Shown one piece after another: positions 1 to 5,051 of a DNA stretch of 9,258 nucleotides. Every line of letters begins with the position of its first letter. The first letter of the stretch is position 1. The position numbers and the translations under genes were made by a program. Source of the DNA: CAZLXG01 sp964563585 (GTDB taxonomy: Bacteria > Bacteroidota > Bacteroidia > Flavobacteriales > Flavobacteriaceae); NCBI GenBank assembly GCA_964563585.1, contig CAZLXG010000074.1, positions 1-9,258 on the forward strand, written 5' to 3'. The notes under the pieces were generated by a model. It did no database searches, was not told the DNA's origin, and worked only from the letters and a program-made list of their open reading frames with translations.

Positions 1-28
1 ACAATGCTACACAAGATAAACAGGAATA
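1..28 (+). repeat. Left att half-site (terminal inverted repeat)
   Basis: This end begins ACAATGC and carries AACAGGAATA at 19-28. Both blocks recur in inverted orientation at exactly the same distances from the right end (AATGC at 3-7 and AACAGGAATA at 19-28 from the terminus). About 18 of 28 positions match. Serine-integrase attP half-sites usually have one contact block close to the core and one at about 18-28 bp, bound by the zinc ribbon domain, so the spacing fits. The assignment as attP or an att hybrid is inference. Confidence 0.6.
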
Positions 29-34
29 AAACTT

Positions 35-313
35 ATGGATGAGTTTAATGATGGTTTTACGGTTAACGAATTGATTGTTATAGAAAATATAGAGATAAAA
101 ACTATTCATTTACTCTCTGAAAATGATAAGTATATTATTGCTGTTAGTTGGTTTGAGTGTGGAGATACACATTTCAAAATGTTTAAAAAACAAAATGTTT
201 CTAGTGTGAAAACTTTCAGTGATTTTTTATTAGAATATAATAAAAGTTGGTATGAGCTTGTTATTAATTGGATGGCAAAACCTTTTATGCCTCTTTGTTT
301 AAAGGCTAATTAA
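35..313 (+). CDS. Hypothetical protein, 92 residues
   Basis: I do not recognise this protein. It is a soluble-looking chain of 92 residues, rich in Lys, Glu and aromatic residues, with no signal peptide, no membrane segment and no visible DNA-binding motif. The N-terminal half alternates hydrophobic and charged residues like a beta-rich fold; the C-terminal part is aromatic (WYELVINW). The ATG is preceded by AGGAA at 22-26, eight bases upstream. That ribosome site lies inside the left att arm, so the gene's upstream promoter must come from across the attachment site or from flanking DNA. It ends 81 bases before the endonuclease on the same strand and might be co-transcribed with it, but nothing shows that it belongs to the R-M system. 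Confidence 0.5.
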   Translation: MDEFNDGFTVNELIVIENIEIKTIHLLSENDKYIIAVSWFECGDTHFKMFKKQNVSSVKTFSDFLLEYNKSWYELVINWMAKPFMPLCLKAN

Positions 314-333
314 ATACAATCAAATAGATATGT

Positions 334-339
334 TGGCCG
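334..339. promoter_or_regulatory. YGGCCR site (TGGCCG) upstream of the endonuclease gene
   Basis: TGGCCG fits YGGCCR, the specificity inferred for the R-M system in this window. It sits four bases upstream of the -35 element of the best endonuclease promoter candidate. Only three YGGCCR sites are seen in the whole window, all upstream of an R-M gene, so methylation here could affect expression of the endonuclease. That role is inference. Confidence 0.35.
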
Positions 340-342
340 AAC

Positions 343-371
343 TTGTGCTTTTGTGTATCGTTACTTATTAA
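343..371 (+). promoter_or_regulatory. Candidate promoter of the restriction endonuclease gene
   Basis: TTGTGC (343-348) and TATTAA (366-371) are separated by 17 bases and lie 24 bases upstream of the ATG at 395. The -10 is good and the -35 weak. This is the best sigma70-like match in the 81-base gap after the upstream gene. Confidence 0.4.
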
Positions 372-394
372 TTTAGGTTTTTTGGGAATGAGTA

Positions 395-1336
395 ATGGCG
401 GTAACTGTAGCGGAATATTTGGGACAAAGAACGGATGTTGATAGTGTTAATATAACTCCAGTGTCGCTAGGTGAAAGTGTCAAGTGTCCATTTATGGATG
501 GTACATGCAGTAAGTTAGGTAAAAAACTCCAACCCGTCTGTAGCGTAAGGAAAAAGAATGGCACTATGTGGATCGTATGTGAACACAGGCTTTGTGCTAC
601 CCCAAAGACTAAAAAAATCAGATTGAATGATAAAGAAAAACGAGTTCCAGCATCACTAACTAAACACCAGATAGATACTTTATGGAAAATTGCTAATGCA
701 GTATATAGAGGTGATTTTGATAAAAGTGATATTGTGGTTAATCGTGAAGTACCTATCCCAATCGAAGAAACAAATAGTAGCTATAAAGCCGATTATATTA
801 TGCGAAATTTAGCGCTAGGCTCAAAAATTGATGAAATTCTACTTGAAATGCAAGGTGGAGGAGAAACTAGTTCTACTAAAAGTATTTCTGATCATGTTGC
901 TAATTGGGGAATAAGTGATCAACCAACAAATGAATATTTGAGACAGGAAGTAAAAAAACCCAGCTCAATAGAAACTAATGCTTGGAGAAGACAACAAGAA
1001 CAATTTTTAGTCAAAGGAAATATTGTAAATCAAACGGGAGGAAAAATTGTTTTTGCCATTGGTGAACTCATTTATGATTATTTATACCCAAGAGTTAGTA
1101 GGGCTAATTTAAGAGATTTAAAAGAACATAATTGGACATTATGCTTGTTAGGAATAAAAGAAGATAAATCAGAGCCACCTGTTGAAGGTGCAATCCCTTT
1201 AATGATTGATGAAGAAAAAACAATGTTTACTAATTATTCAACATTTGTACGAACACTGACAGATCAAGGGGGACCTGAACCTTCTATTTTCCAAGGGAAC
1301 TTCCTGTCCCTAAATGGTGAAGATGTAACAATTTAA
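395..1336 (+). CDS. NotI-like Type II restriction endonuclease (predicted YGGCCR, EaeI/EcoHK31I type)
   Basis: Predicted to cut DNA at a GGCC-centred hexamer. The 313-residue protein resembles the NotI family (RE_NotI) in two places. First, an N-terminal cysteine cluster (Cys31 in CPF, Cys38, Cys49 in CSV, Cys62 in WIVC, Cys67) matches the CPF...C...CVV...WLVCPNR pattern that builds the Cys4 iron site of NotI. Second, a catalytic PD-(D/E)xK variant has Asp133 (KADYIM) followed by Glu151-x-Gln153 (LLEMQ), as in the D...ExQ site of NotI. NotI itself is somewhat longer. The ATG at 395 is preceded by GGGA at 384-387. The gene converges on the methylase gene, and both end at a shared terminator. 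Family membership is fairly sure; the exact recognition sequence is inferred from the partner methylase and from NotI/EagI (GGCC core). Confidence 0.8.
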   Translation: MAVTVAEYLGQRTDVDSVNITPVSLGESVKCPFMDGTCSKLGKKLQPVCSVRKKNGTMWIVCEHRLCATPKTKKIRLNDKEKRVPASLTKHQIDTLWKIANAVYRGDFDKSDIVVNREVPIPIEETNSSYKADYIMRNLALGSKIDEILLEMQGGGETSSTKSISDHVANWGISDQPTNEYLRQEVKKPSSIETNAWRRQQEQFLVKGNIVNQTGGKIVFAIGELIYDYLYPRVSRANLRDLKEHNWTLCLLGIKEDKSEPPVEGAIPLMIDEEKTMFTNYSTFVRTLTDQGGPEPSIFQGNFLSLNGEDVTI

Positions 1337-1347
1337 TACTTATAAAA

Positions 1348-1378
1348 AAGCATAGTGACTTTAGAAATCACTATGCTT
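1348..1378. terminator. Bidirectional terminator between endonuclease and methylase genes
   Basis: A perfect 11-bp inverted repeat (AAGCATAGTGA / TCACTATGCTT, 1348-1358 and 1368-1378) has a 9-base loop. An A-run precedes it and a T-rich stretch follows it, so it can end transcription from both convergent genes. It lies 12 bases after the endonuclease stop and 9 bases beyond the methylase stop. Confidence 0.85.
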
Positions 1379-1386
1379 ATTTAATT

Positions 1387-2511
1387 TTATAATTTTTCTA
1401 TTTCTATAATTTTTTTAGCTATCCACTCAATAATAGGTACAGCTACAGCATTTCCAACAGCTCTTAATCTATTAGAGTCCAATTCTCTGGAAACCCCTGA
1501 AGCCTCTCGTATTCTATAGGGAGCATTCGGCGCACAAATAGCATCTGCGCTTCCTCTTGAATCGGTTGTATAGGTTTCTCCATCGTTTCTATATCCTTTA
1601 GCTTGTGGTCCTGCTGTGTGCTTTCTTCCAATGCTTGCATGCTGGATAGAAAAGATATCTGATCTTGATAAGCCTTTTCCAACTTCGGAGGCAAAGTGTG
1701 ACCTCTCGCCTCTGCCCGATTTATCAGTGACTGGATTTGCTCTATCGTCAAAAAGGACTTTAGAGGAGCGCATATTTCCATAACTTGCGACAATATACAC
1801 TCTACGTCTTCTTTGTGGTGTTCCAAAGTATTTAGCGTCAAATACTCTCCACGAAACGCCATACCCGAGTTCATCCAAGGTTTTGAGGATAATTCCGAAA
1901 TCAGCTCCTTCGTGGCTATTGAGCAGTCCGGGAACATTTTCGATGATAAGCCAGTCAGGCTTTCTTTCTTTGACGAGGTTTGCATAAGTGTAGAAGAGAC
2001 CACTTCTTTCTCCTTTTAATCCTTTTCGTTTACCTTGGTTGGCAAGAGATACATCTTGGCATGGAAAACCTCCACACCAAATATTTGCATCAGGTATATT
2101 TTTAGCGTCTAGCTTTTTTATATCGGAGTGTAATGGGGTATCAGGCCAGTGTTTTTTTAATACTTTTTGGCAAAAAGTATTTACCTCACACTGGAAAACA
2201 ACTTCCATTCCTGCTCGTTCACATCCGAGGTCAAAACCTCCAATCCCCGCAAAAAAAGATGCCACTTTATAAGGGTTATCTTGTTTAGATTGTGTAATTA
2301 AATTATTCAAAATGTGTTTAACCATATCAGCATCAGTAGATTTCTTTACCCATAAAAAAGCATCTAATGCCTGCTTTGTTATTTGGTAGCCATCGTGATT
2401 GCATACTTTAGTTGCAATCAATTCCCCTTTACGAATAAATCGTCTAGTTCCATTTATATCTTTCACTAAACCGTGTGAAAGAAGTATTTGAGTAATATCT
2501 GAAACATTCAT
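1387..2511 (-). CDS. C5-cytosine DNA methyltransferase, large (alpha) polypeptide, lacking motif IX
   Basis: Transfers methyl from S-adenosylmethionine to C5 of cytosine to protect the sites cut by the neighbouring endonuclease. In 374 residues it has motif I FFAGIGGFDLG (86-96), motif IV GGFPCQDVS with catalytic Cys151, motif VI ENV (191-193), motif VIII QRRRR (233-237), a target-recognition stretch around 285-325 (IGRKHTAGPQAKGY), and motif X RAVGNAVAVP (350-359). Motif IX is missing: where RR-x-TPxExERLQGFP is expected, this frame reads REASGVSREL. The missing motif is encoded on the same DNA in the +1 frame (the nested gene). This matches the M.EcoHK31I/M.EaeI two-polypeptide methylases, whose alpha subunit also lacks motif IX. 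From memory that alpha is about 309 residues, so the ~80 residues before motif I here are an extension that might bind DNA or regulate. AAGGA stands 9 bases before the ATG. Confidence 0.88.
   Translation of the reverse strand: MNVSDITQILLSHGLVKDINGTRRFIRKGELIATKVCNHDGYQITKQALDAFLWVKKSTDADMVKHILNNLITQSKQDNPYKVASFFAGIGGFDLGCERAGMEVVFQCEVNTFCQKVLKKHWPDTPLHSDIKKLDAKNIPDANIWCGGFPCQDVSLANQGKRKGLKGERSGLFYTYANLVKERKPDWLIIENVPGLLNSHEGADFGIILKTLDELGYGVSWRVFDAKYFGTPQRRRRVYIVASYGNMRSSKVLFDDRANPVTDKSGRGERSHFASEVGKGLSRSDIFSIQHASIGRKHTAGPQAKGYRNDGETYTTDSRGSADAICAPNAPYRIREASGVSRELDSNRLRAVGNAVAVPIIEWIAKKIIEIEKL
1464..2003 (-). CDS. Methyltransferase small (beta) polypeptide, nested in the +1 frame of the alpha gene, carrying motif IX
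   Basis: This 179-residue gene lies entirely inside the methylase alpha gene. Its frame is open for 540 bases, starting at GTG with AAGGAG six bases upstream (2010-2015), a better ribosome site than that of alpha. Its C-terminus (about residues 154-176) is an excellent motif IX: VRRMLPIEYERLQGFPENW, exactly what the alpha frame lacks. The middle (SLINRAEARGHTLPPKL) resembles, from memory, phage and methylase-associated proteins with an ILRRAEKRGKxLP segment. In M.EcoHK31I a beta subunit of about 176 residues is likewise encoded in another frame within alpha, carries motif IX and is needed for activity; size, position and motif agree. It should form a heterodimer with alpha. The stop (TAA) falls just where alpha motif X begins. 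The alternative, two compensating frameshifts in a normal methylase, is less likely given the start signals. Confidence 0.8.
   Translation of the reverse strand: MVSSTLMQTSSKKESLTGLSSKMFPDCSIATKELISELSSKPWMNSGMAFRGEYLTLNTLEHHKEDVECILSQVMEICAPLKSFLTIEQIQSLINRAEARGHTLPPKLEKAYQDQISFLSSMQALEESTQQDHKLKDIETMEKPIQPIQEEAQMLFVRRMLPIEYERLQGFPENWTLID
2001..2015 (-). promoter_or_regulatory. Ribosome binding site and GTG start of the nested beta gene
   Basis: On the minus strand AAGGAG, a six-base spacer and GTG follow each other. The Shine-Dalgarno bases also encode the Lys-Gly-Glu of a conserved GERSGLF segment of alpha, so they serve both as coding sequence and as translation signal. Confidence 0.65.
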
Positions 2512-2522
2512 AAAAGTCAGTC

Positions 2523-2547
2523 CTTGTTGAACATTAAGTTTAACAAG
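2523..2547 (-). promoter_or_regulatory. Inverted repeat overlapping the methylase ribosome binding site
   Basis: CTTGTTGAAC (2523-2532) and GTTTAACAAG (2538-2547) form a 10-bp dyad with one wobble and a 5-base spacer, 11 bases upstream of the methylase ATG. On the minus strand the 3' arm runs into the AAGGA of the Shine-Dalgarno. It could be an operator for autorepression by the methylase or an mRNA hairpin that hides the ribosome site. Confidence 0.5.
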
Positions 2548-2587
2548 AATTTGTATTTATTGATATTAAAAATAACGAAATTATCAT

Positions 2588-2695
2588 ATGACATTGTATT
2601 TATTTAGAAATATTTTATCTGTATTTCTTGTTTTGTTATTTCGGCCGCATATTATTTCGGCCGAAAAAGTTAAGGTAGGAGATAATTTAACTTAA
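2588..2695 (+). CDS. Candidate 35-residue ORF with signal-peptide-like sequence (doubtful)
   Basis: An ATG-initiated frame runs from a basic start (LFRN) through a hydrophobic stretch (ILSVFLVLLF) to HIISAEK, which looks like a signal peptide and cleavage site, then stops after VKVGDNLT. It has no convincing ribosome site, and T-rich DNA readily encodes hydrophobic runs by chance. It may be the 5' part of a decayed gene whose 3' part is the remnant at 2686-2772 (a frameshift would join VGDNL to NQIAK). A weak promoter (TTGTTT-16-TATTAT, 2628-2655) lies inside it, not in front of it. I give it low weight. Confidence 0.2.
   Translation: MTLYLFRNILSVFLVLLFRPHIISAEKVKVGDNLT
2636..2663. repeat. 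Tandem direct repeat TTATTTCGGCCG, two YGGCCR sites upstream of the methylase gene
   Basis: TTATTTCGGCCG occurs at 2636-2647 and 2652-2663, a 16-base period. Each copy ends in CGGCCG, which fits YGGCCR and is the EagI sequence. They lie about 125-150 bases upstream of the methylase start. On the plus strand the first copy lies between a -35-like TTGTTT (2628-2633) and a -10-like TATTAT (2650-2655). I find no convincing minus-strand promoter at this exact place. Confidence 0.5.
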
Positions 2696-2772
2696 ATCAA
2701 ATTGCAAAAGTAGCAAGTCAAACGGGTAAAATTGATGATCAGGACTTAGAATCAGTTAAAATAGCCATTTAG
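2686..2772 (+). pseudogene. Remnant of the C-terminus of a MobC-like mobilisation protein
   Basis: An uninterrupted frame between two stops encodes 28 residues beginning FNLNQIAKVASQTGK and ending ESVKIAI. NLNQIA is the hallmark of the MobC family (relaxosome accessory proteins), and a short tail like this commonly follows it. There is no start codon, and the preceding TAA cuts it off from upstream sequence, so it is a fragment. A LysM-like reading (VKVGDNLxQIAK) is possible if joined to the preceding frame. A terminator follows directly, as expected of a gene end. It lies on the strand opposite the present relaxase genes and so may come from an earlier mobilisation region. Confidence 0.35.
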
Positions 2773-2785
2773 GCCTTTTTCTTTA

Positions 2786-2810
2786 AAAGCCTATCTCATT
2801 GGTAGGCTTT
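2786..2810 (+). terminator. Terminator after the gene remnant
   Basis: AAAGCCTATC (2786-2795) pairs with GGTAGGCTTT (2801-2810) with one wobble around a 5-base loop; the T-rich end follows. It is probably the original terminator of the decayed gene that ends at 2772, and it insulates the origin region. Confidence 0.65.
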
Positions 2811-2877
2811 CCTTAAATCCCCCTCTAAAAAAGCAATTTAAGATAGATTAGCTTTAATATTTATTTTATATCTCATT

Positions 2878-2918
2878 GAGCAAGCTCAAATCGCCAAACC
2901 AGAAAAACGAGCTTGCTC
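2878..2918. repeat. Inverted repeat GAGCAAGCTC / GAGCTTGCTC
   Basis: Two perfect 10-base arms (2878-2887 and 2909-2918) are separated by 21 bases. Each arm is itself nearly palindromic (GAGC-N2-GCTC). The pair lies 110 bases before the iterons in the gene-free stretch 2811-3150, so it could be an origin-associated protein site or structure. The sequence does not say which. Confidence 0.45.
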
Positions 2919-3027
2919 GTATGCTCTTCCAAATTGTCTTTCTAAAACAAAAAAATAAGCTCAATTTCACTCTAAAGAAAGAGATCTAAACTTAATAACT
3001 TATCTAGTCTTTATCAAGACTTATTAA

Positions 3028-3093
3028 GGGGGGTAAATATAAATGTGGTCAGGGGGGTAAACGATAATGTGGCAGGGGGGTAAACCATGTTGG
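3028..3093 (+). repeat. Iterons: three direct repeats, probable vegetative origin (oriV)
   Basis: GGGGGGTAAA begins at 3028, 3052 and 3075, each time followed by an ATGTGG-like block (AATGTGG, AATGTGG, ATGTTGG). The period is 24 and then 23 bases, about two helical turns, the classic iteron arrangement for a Rep protein. The G6 runs stand out sharply in very AT-rich DNA. The repeats lie about 230 bases upstream of the putative rep gene, in an otherwise gene-free stretch, with AT-rich DNA on both sides suited to melting. Confidence 0.75.
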
Positions 3094-3150
3094 TATTATT
3101 TTGATTTGACTAATCTTTAAAATCCTATTTAATAAAATTAAGACGTAAAA

Positions 3151-3173
3151 AAAGCCACTTTGCAGGTGGCTTT
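3151..3173. terminator. Terminator between iterons and rep promoter
   Basis: AAAGCCAC (3151-3158) and GTGGCTTT (3166-3173) form a perfect 8-bp stem with a 7-base loop. An A-run precedes it and T-rich sequence follows it, so it can work in both directions and would shield the rep gene from transcription through the origin. Confidence 0.75.
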
Positions 3174-3179
3174 ATTAAA

Positions 3180-3208
3180 TTGAACTTCATCTCTGTCAGG
3201 AAGATACT
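3180..3208 (+). promoter_or_regulatory. Candidate rep promoter
   Basis: TTGAAC (3180-3185), 17 bases, then GATACT (3203-3208): four of six consensus matches in each hexamer. It lies directly after the terminator and 117 bases before the rep ATG, leaving a long leader. Confidence 0.4.
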
Positions 3209-3286
3209 TATATATTTAGCAGTTAATTACATATTGTAAAGTACGCAAAGCTAAAAATATTATTGTATTACCTCTTAATTGTTAAA

Positions 3287-3306
3287 GTTTAAGCGTTTAA
3301 TTAAAC
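3287..3306 (+). promoter_or_regulatory. GTTTAA repeat and palindrome in the rep leader
   Basis: GTTTAA occurs at 3287-3292 and 3295-3300, and the second copy begins the perfect palindrome GTTTAATTAAAC (3295-3306). It ends 19 bases before the rep start. Initiators of iteron plasmids often bind inverted half-iterons before their own gene; this palindrome does not resemble the iterons, so an operator role is only a possibility. Confidence 0.35.
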
Positions 3307-3325
3307 AATAAGAGAGAGTAATTAA

Positions 3326-4222
3326 ATGATAAACAATAAAAACAACAAACCTTTTCTAGCGATCCCTTTCGATATGATGAACACAAAACACCCACTCCAC
3401 AAGACACTTTATAAAGAGTTAGTGAACTTTAAAACTAATCTTGAATTAAAAGTGTTCATGGCAGTTTTAGCAGAAGCTACGATGATTTTAAAAACGACAA
3501 AGAAAAAAGGAAAACAAACATTTTCAACAGTCGGTTTTCTTGGCGATAATAGTTTTTTACCAGGTTCTTTAGTAGAAAAAAAATTAGAAAAAATCATTAA
3601 CGAAATGAATACTCCATTTTTTGATAACTTATCATTTAGTAATAAAATAGTAGAGTTTAAATTATCTGATATTTATATAAAATCAGCTTTAAAACGTCAA
3701 TTTATAAAAATAGACTTAATGAGTTTAAAATCATTAACAAGCCCGAACACAACTAAATTATTGATATTACAATCTTTGTATCCATTTTCTGAAAAAAATC
3801 CAAAACGATTTATATATTTAAATTTTCTTTTAGAGGTTTTTAATATCAGTAAAAAAATGACAAGAAAAGATCAAATTAGAGCCGTAAAAGATGTTTTTAG
3901 AAGTTTAGAAAAACTTGAATTATTGCAGTGGGAATACATCTATCCAAAAAAAGCTAATGATGACAAAACTCTAAAAGCATACTCTTTTTGTTATTCAGCG
4001 TTTACTCCTGAAATCAAAGAAGATAGCGAGATTACAGAAGAAGTTAAACCCGAAATAAAATCAAATAGCATGAATATCAAAGAAGATACTGAAACACTCA
4101 TAGAAAATGTTGATGAAACTTTTAATGGAGAAGATTTTGATTTAGATGAATTGTTAGAAGAACACACCATAAGACATTCAGAGATCGGTCATACTGAATA
4201 TTTAAAACACGTAGAAAAATAA
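3326..4222 (+). CDS. Putative plasmid replication initiator (Rep)
   Basis: Probably binds the upstream iterons and opens the origin. I do not recognise a named family by strong motifs. The 298-residue protein has the layout of winged-helix initiators: an alpha-rich first domain (about 25-125) and a second (about 126-205) in which FIKIDLMSLKSL, a helix through TKLLILQSLYPF, and a basic helix (MTRKDQIRAVKDVFRSLEKL) followed by a strand (LLQWEYIYPKK) resemble the second winged helix of Rep_3-type proteins. Residues 230-298 form an acidic, probably disordered tail. The start codon follows a weak purine-rich site (AGAGAGAG). The main support is position: directly downstream of iterons, a terminator and a promoter, and followed 16 bases later by a tiny gene. 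A DNA-binding regulator is the alternative. Confidence 0.65.
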   Translation: MINNKNNKPFLAIPFDMMNTKHPLHKTLYKELVNFKTNLELKVFMAVLAEATMILKTTKKKGKQTFSTVGFLGDNSFLPGSLVEKKLEKIINEMNTPFFDNLSFSNKIVEFKLSDIYIKSALKRQFIKIDLMSLKSLTSPNTTKLLILQSLYPFSEKNPKRFIYLNFLLEVFNISKKMTRKDQIRAVKDVFRSLEKLELLQWEYIYPKKANDDKTLKAYSFCYSAFTPEIKEDSEITEEVKPEIKSNSMNIKEDTETLIENVDETFNGEDFDLDELLEEHTIRHSEIGHTEYLKHVEK

Positions 4223-4238
4223 ACAAGGACGTTTAAAA

Positions 4239-4358
4239 ATGGCAATAGGTAAAAAAGAAAGAACAAAAGAAAAACTCTACAATGCTTTAATTGAAGAGTA
4301 TGAAGATGAATTAAATGATTTAAGCTGTTATTTAGAAAATTGGACAATGGGAGATTAA
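4239..4358 (+). CDS. Small acidic protein, 39 residues, downstream of rep
   Basis: Unknown function. The chain starts with a basic stretch (IGKKERTKEKL) and continues with a strongly acidic helix (EEYEDELNDL) ending in CYLENWTMGD. The start is supported by AAGGA (4225-4229) nine bases upstream, only 16 bases after the rep stop, so it is probably translated from the rep transcript. A copy-number or Rep-modulating role would suit the position, but no motif shows it. Confidence 0.55.
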   Translation: MAIGKKERTKEKLYNALIEEYEDELNDLSCYLENWTMGD

Positions 4359-4408
4359 CAACGCTACAGGTCAATAAAATGGTTTTACAAACAAAATTTT
4401 GTTTTAAT

Positions 4409-4437
4409 AAAAATAGTCGATTAATTAGACTGTTTTT
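4409..4437 (+). terminator. Terminator of the rep operon
   Basis: AAAAATAGTC (4409-4418) pairs with GACTGTTTTT (4428-4437), with one wobble and a 9-base loop; the T-run is the 3' arm. It lies 50 bases after the small gene. The A/T symmetry would allow it to act also against transcription from the converging mob operon. Confidence 0.6.
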
Positions 4438-4565
4438 TATGTTCGAATATTAATAATAAATCCTTTTTTACTAACGCAAAAATCAAAGATTTTCTTATTT
4501 ACTCATTATTTATTTCAAACAAAAAGACGTTTAAAAATAAAATAATCGAGCCGCTTCTGATTTAG

Positions 4566-5036
4566 TTAAGTCTTTTTATTATTCTTAGATTTTTTACTTT
4601 TTAAATTTATGCTATTTTCAAGTTCAGTCGCTTTTTTAGGATCCACTTTTCTTAATTCAGAAATAGCATTTTTAACATCTGTATTTGAAATATCAATTTC
4701 AATAATTGATAAATCTATCTGTGTATCTAAATCATTTATAACATTTGTATTGTTTTCTATTCTATCCAGTAATTTTTGAGAAATATTCAAATCATTTTTA
4801 ATTAAATCAGCCTTAAAAATTAAATCATTATTTAATTTTTTATTATGCTTTTCACTTACGTTTTTATTATGTTCATTATTTAAAATAAGCTGTTCCACCT
4901 TTTGTATTTCAACTTTTGCACTTGCCAAAAGTGCATTTTTATCTTGTTTTTGTTCAGGCTCATCAACTTCTAAAATTAATTCTTCTAATAAAATAGCTTT
5001 TTCAATTTCCATTTTTTCTAATGCTGTTTTTTTCAT
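4566..5036 (-). CDS. Coiled-coil protein encoded with the relaxase, putative mobilisation accessory
   Basis: The 156-residue protein is almost wholly helical: long stretches of Leu/Ile at heptad-like spacing among Lys, Glu, Asn and Asp (for example KKLNNDLIFKADLIKNDL), no Cys, no aromatic core, and a Lys-rich tail (KSKKSKNNKK) that could touch DNA. It has no signal peptide or membrane segment. I know no family for it. The gene starts 15 bases after the relaxase stop with AAGGA nine bases before the ATG, so it is co-transcribed with the relaxase. A relaxosome or coupling role is inferred from that position only. Confidence 0.6.
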   Translation of the reverse strand: MKKTALEKMEIEKAILLEELILEVDEPEQKQDKNALLASAKVEIQKVEQLILNNEHNKNVSEKHNKKLNNDLIFKADLIKNDLNISQKLLDRIENNTNVINDLDTQIDLSIIEIDISNTDVKNAISELRKVDPKKATELENSINLKSKKSKNNKKT

Positions 5037-5051
5037 CTTTTAAAATCCTTT

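Larger units (their letters stand above)
4228..4538 (+). repeat. 13-base direct repeat flanking the small gene
   Basis: GACGTTTAAAAAT occurs at 4228-4240 (across the start of the 39-residue gene) and again at 4526-4538; both copies have AAACAA a few bases upstream. The second copy has no ATG after it. It may mark a duplicated gene start or a former recombination point. The rest of 4359-4565 holds a terminator, a palindrome (AAACAAAATTTTGTTT, 4389-4404), a small AAAATC-AAA-GATTTT hairpin (4479-4493) and no gene. Confidence 0.35.

Noticed and set aside
1464..1560. Methylase gene inactivated by frameshifts
   Set aside because: Both frames remain open, motif X is back in the alpha frame, and the nested frame has its own ribosome site and start; the pattern equals the known alpha/beta arrangement. 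Sequencing error cannot be excluded wholly.
2143..2148. AGGCCA (and AGGCCT at 2771) as R-M sites
   Set aside because: The outer bases do not fit YGGCCR.
1813..2272. Open frames on the plus strand opposite the methylase gene
   Set aside because: They have no ribosome sites or recognisable motifs and lie across strongly conserved methylase motifs; they are shadows.
2581..2594. TTATCATATGACAT as a further copy of the TTRTCA operator
   Set aside because: The half-sites are only two bases apart instead of four, so the same dimer would not fit.
3028..3093. CRISPR array
   Set aside because: Three short units in near-tandem without unique spacers of typical length, and no cas genes; they are iterons.
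3409..3597. Minus-strand frame inside rep, and likewise 4189-4374 minus and 5707-5925 plus
   Set aside because: No ribosome site, and their sequence is only the complement of Lys/Leu-rich coding DNA in better supported genes.
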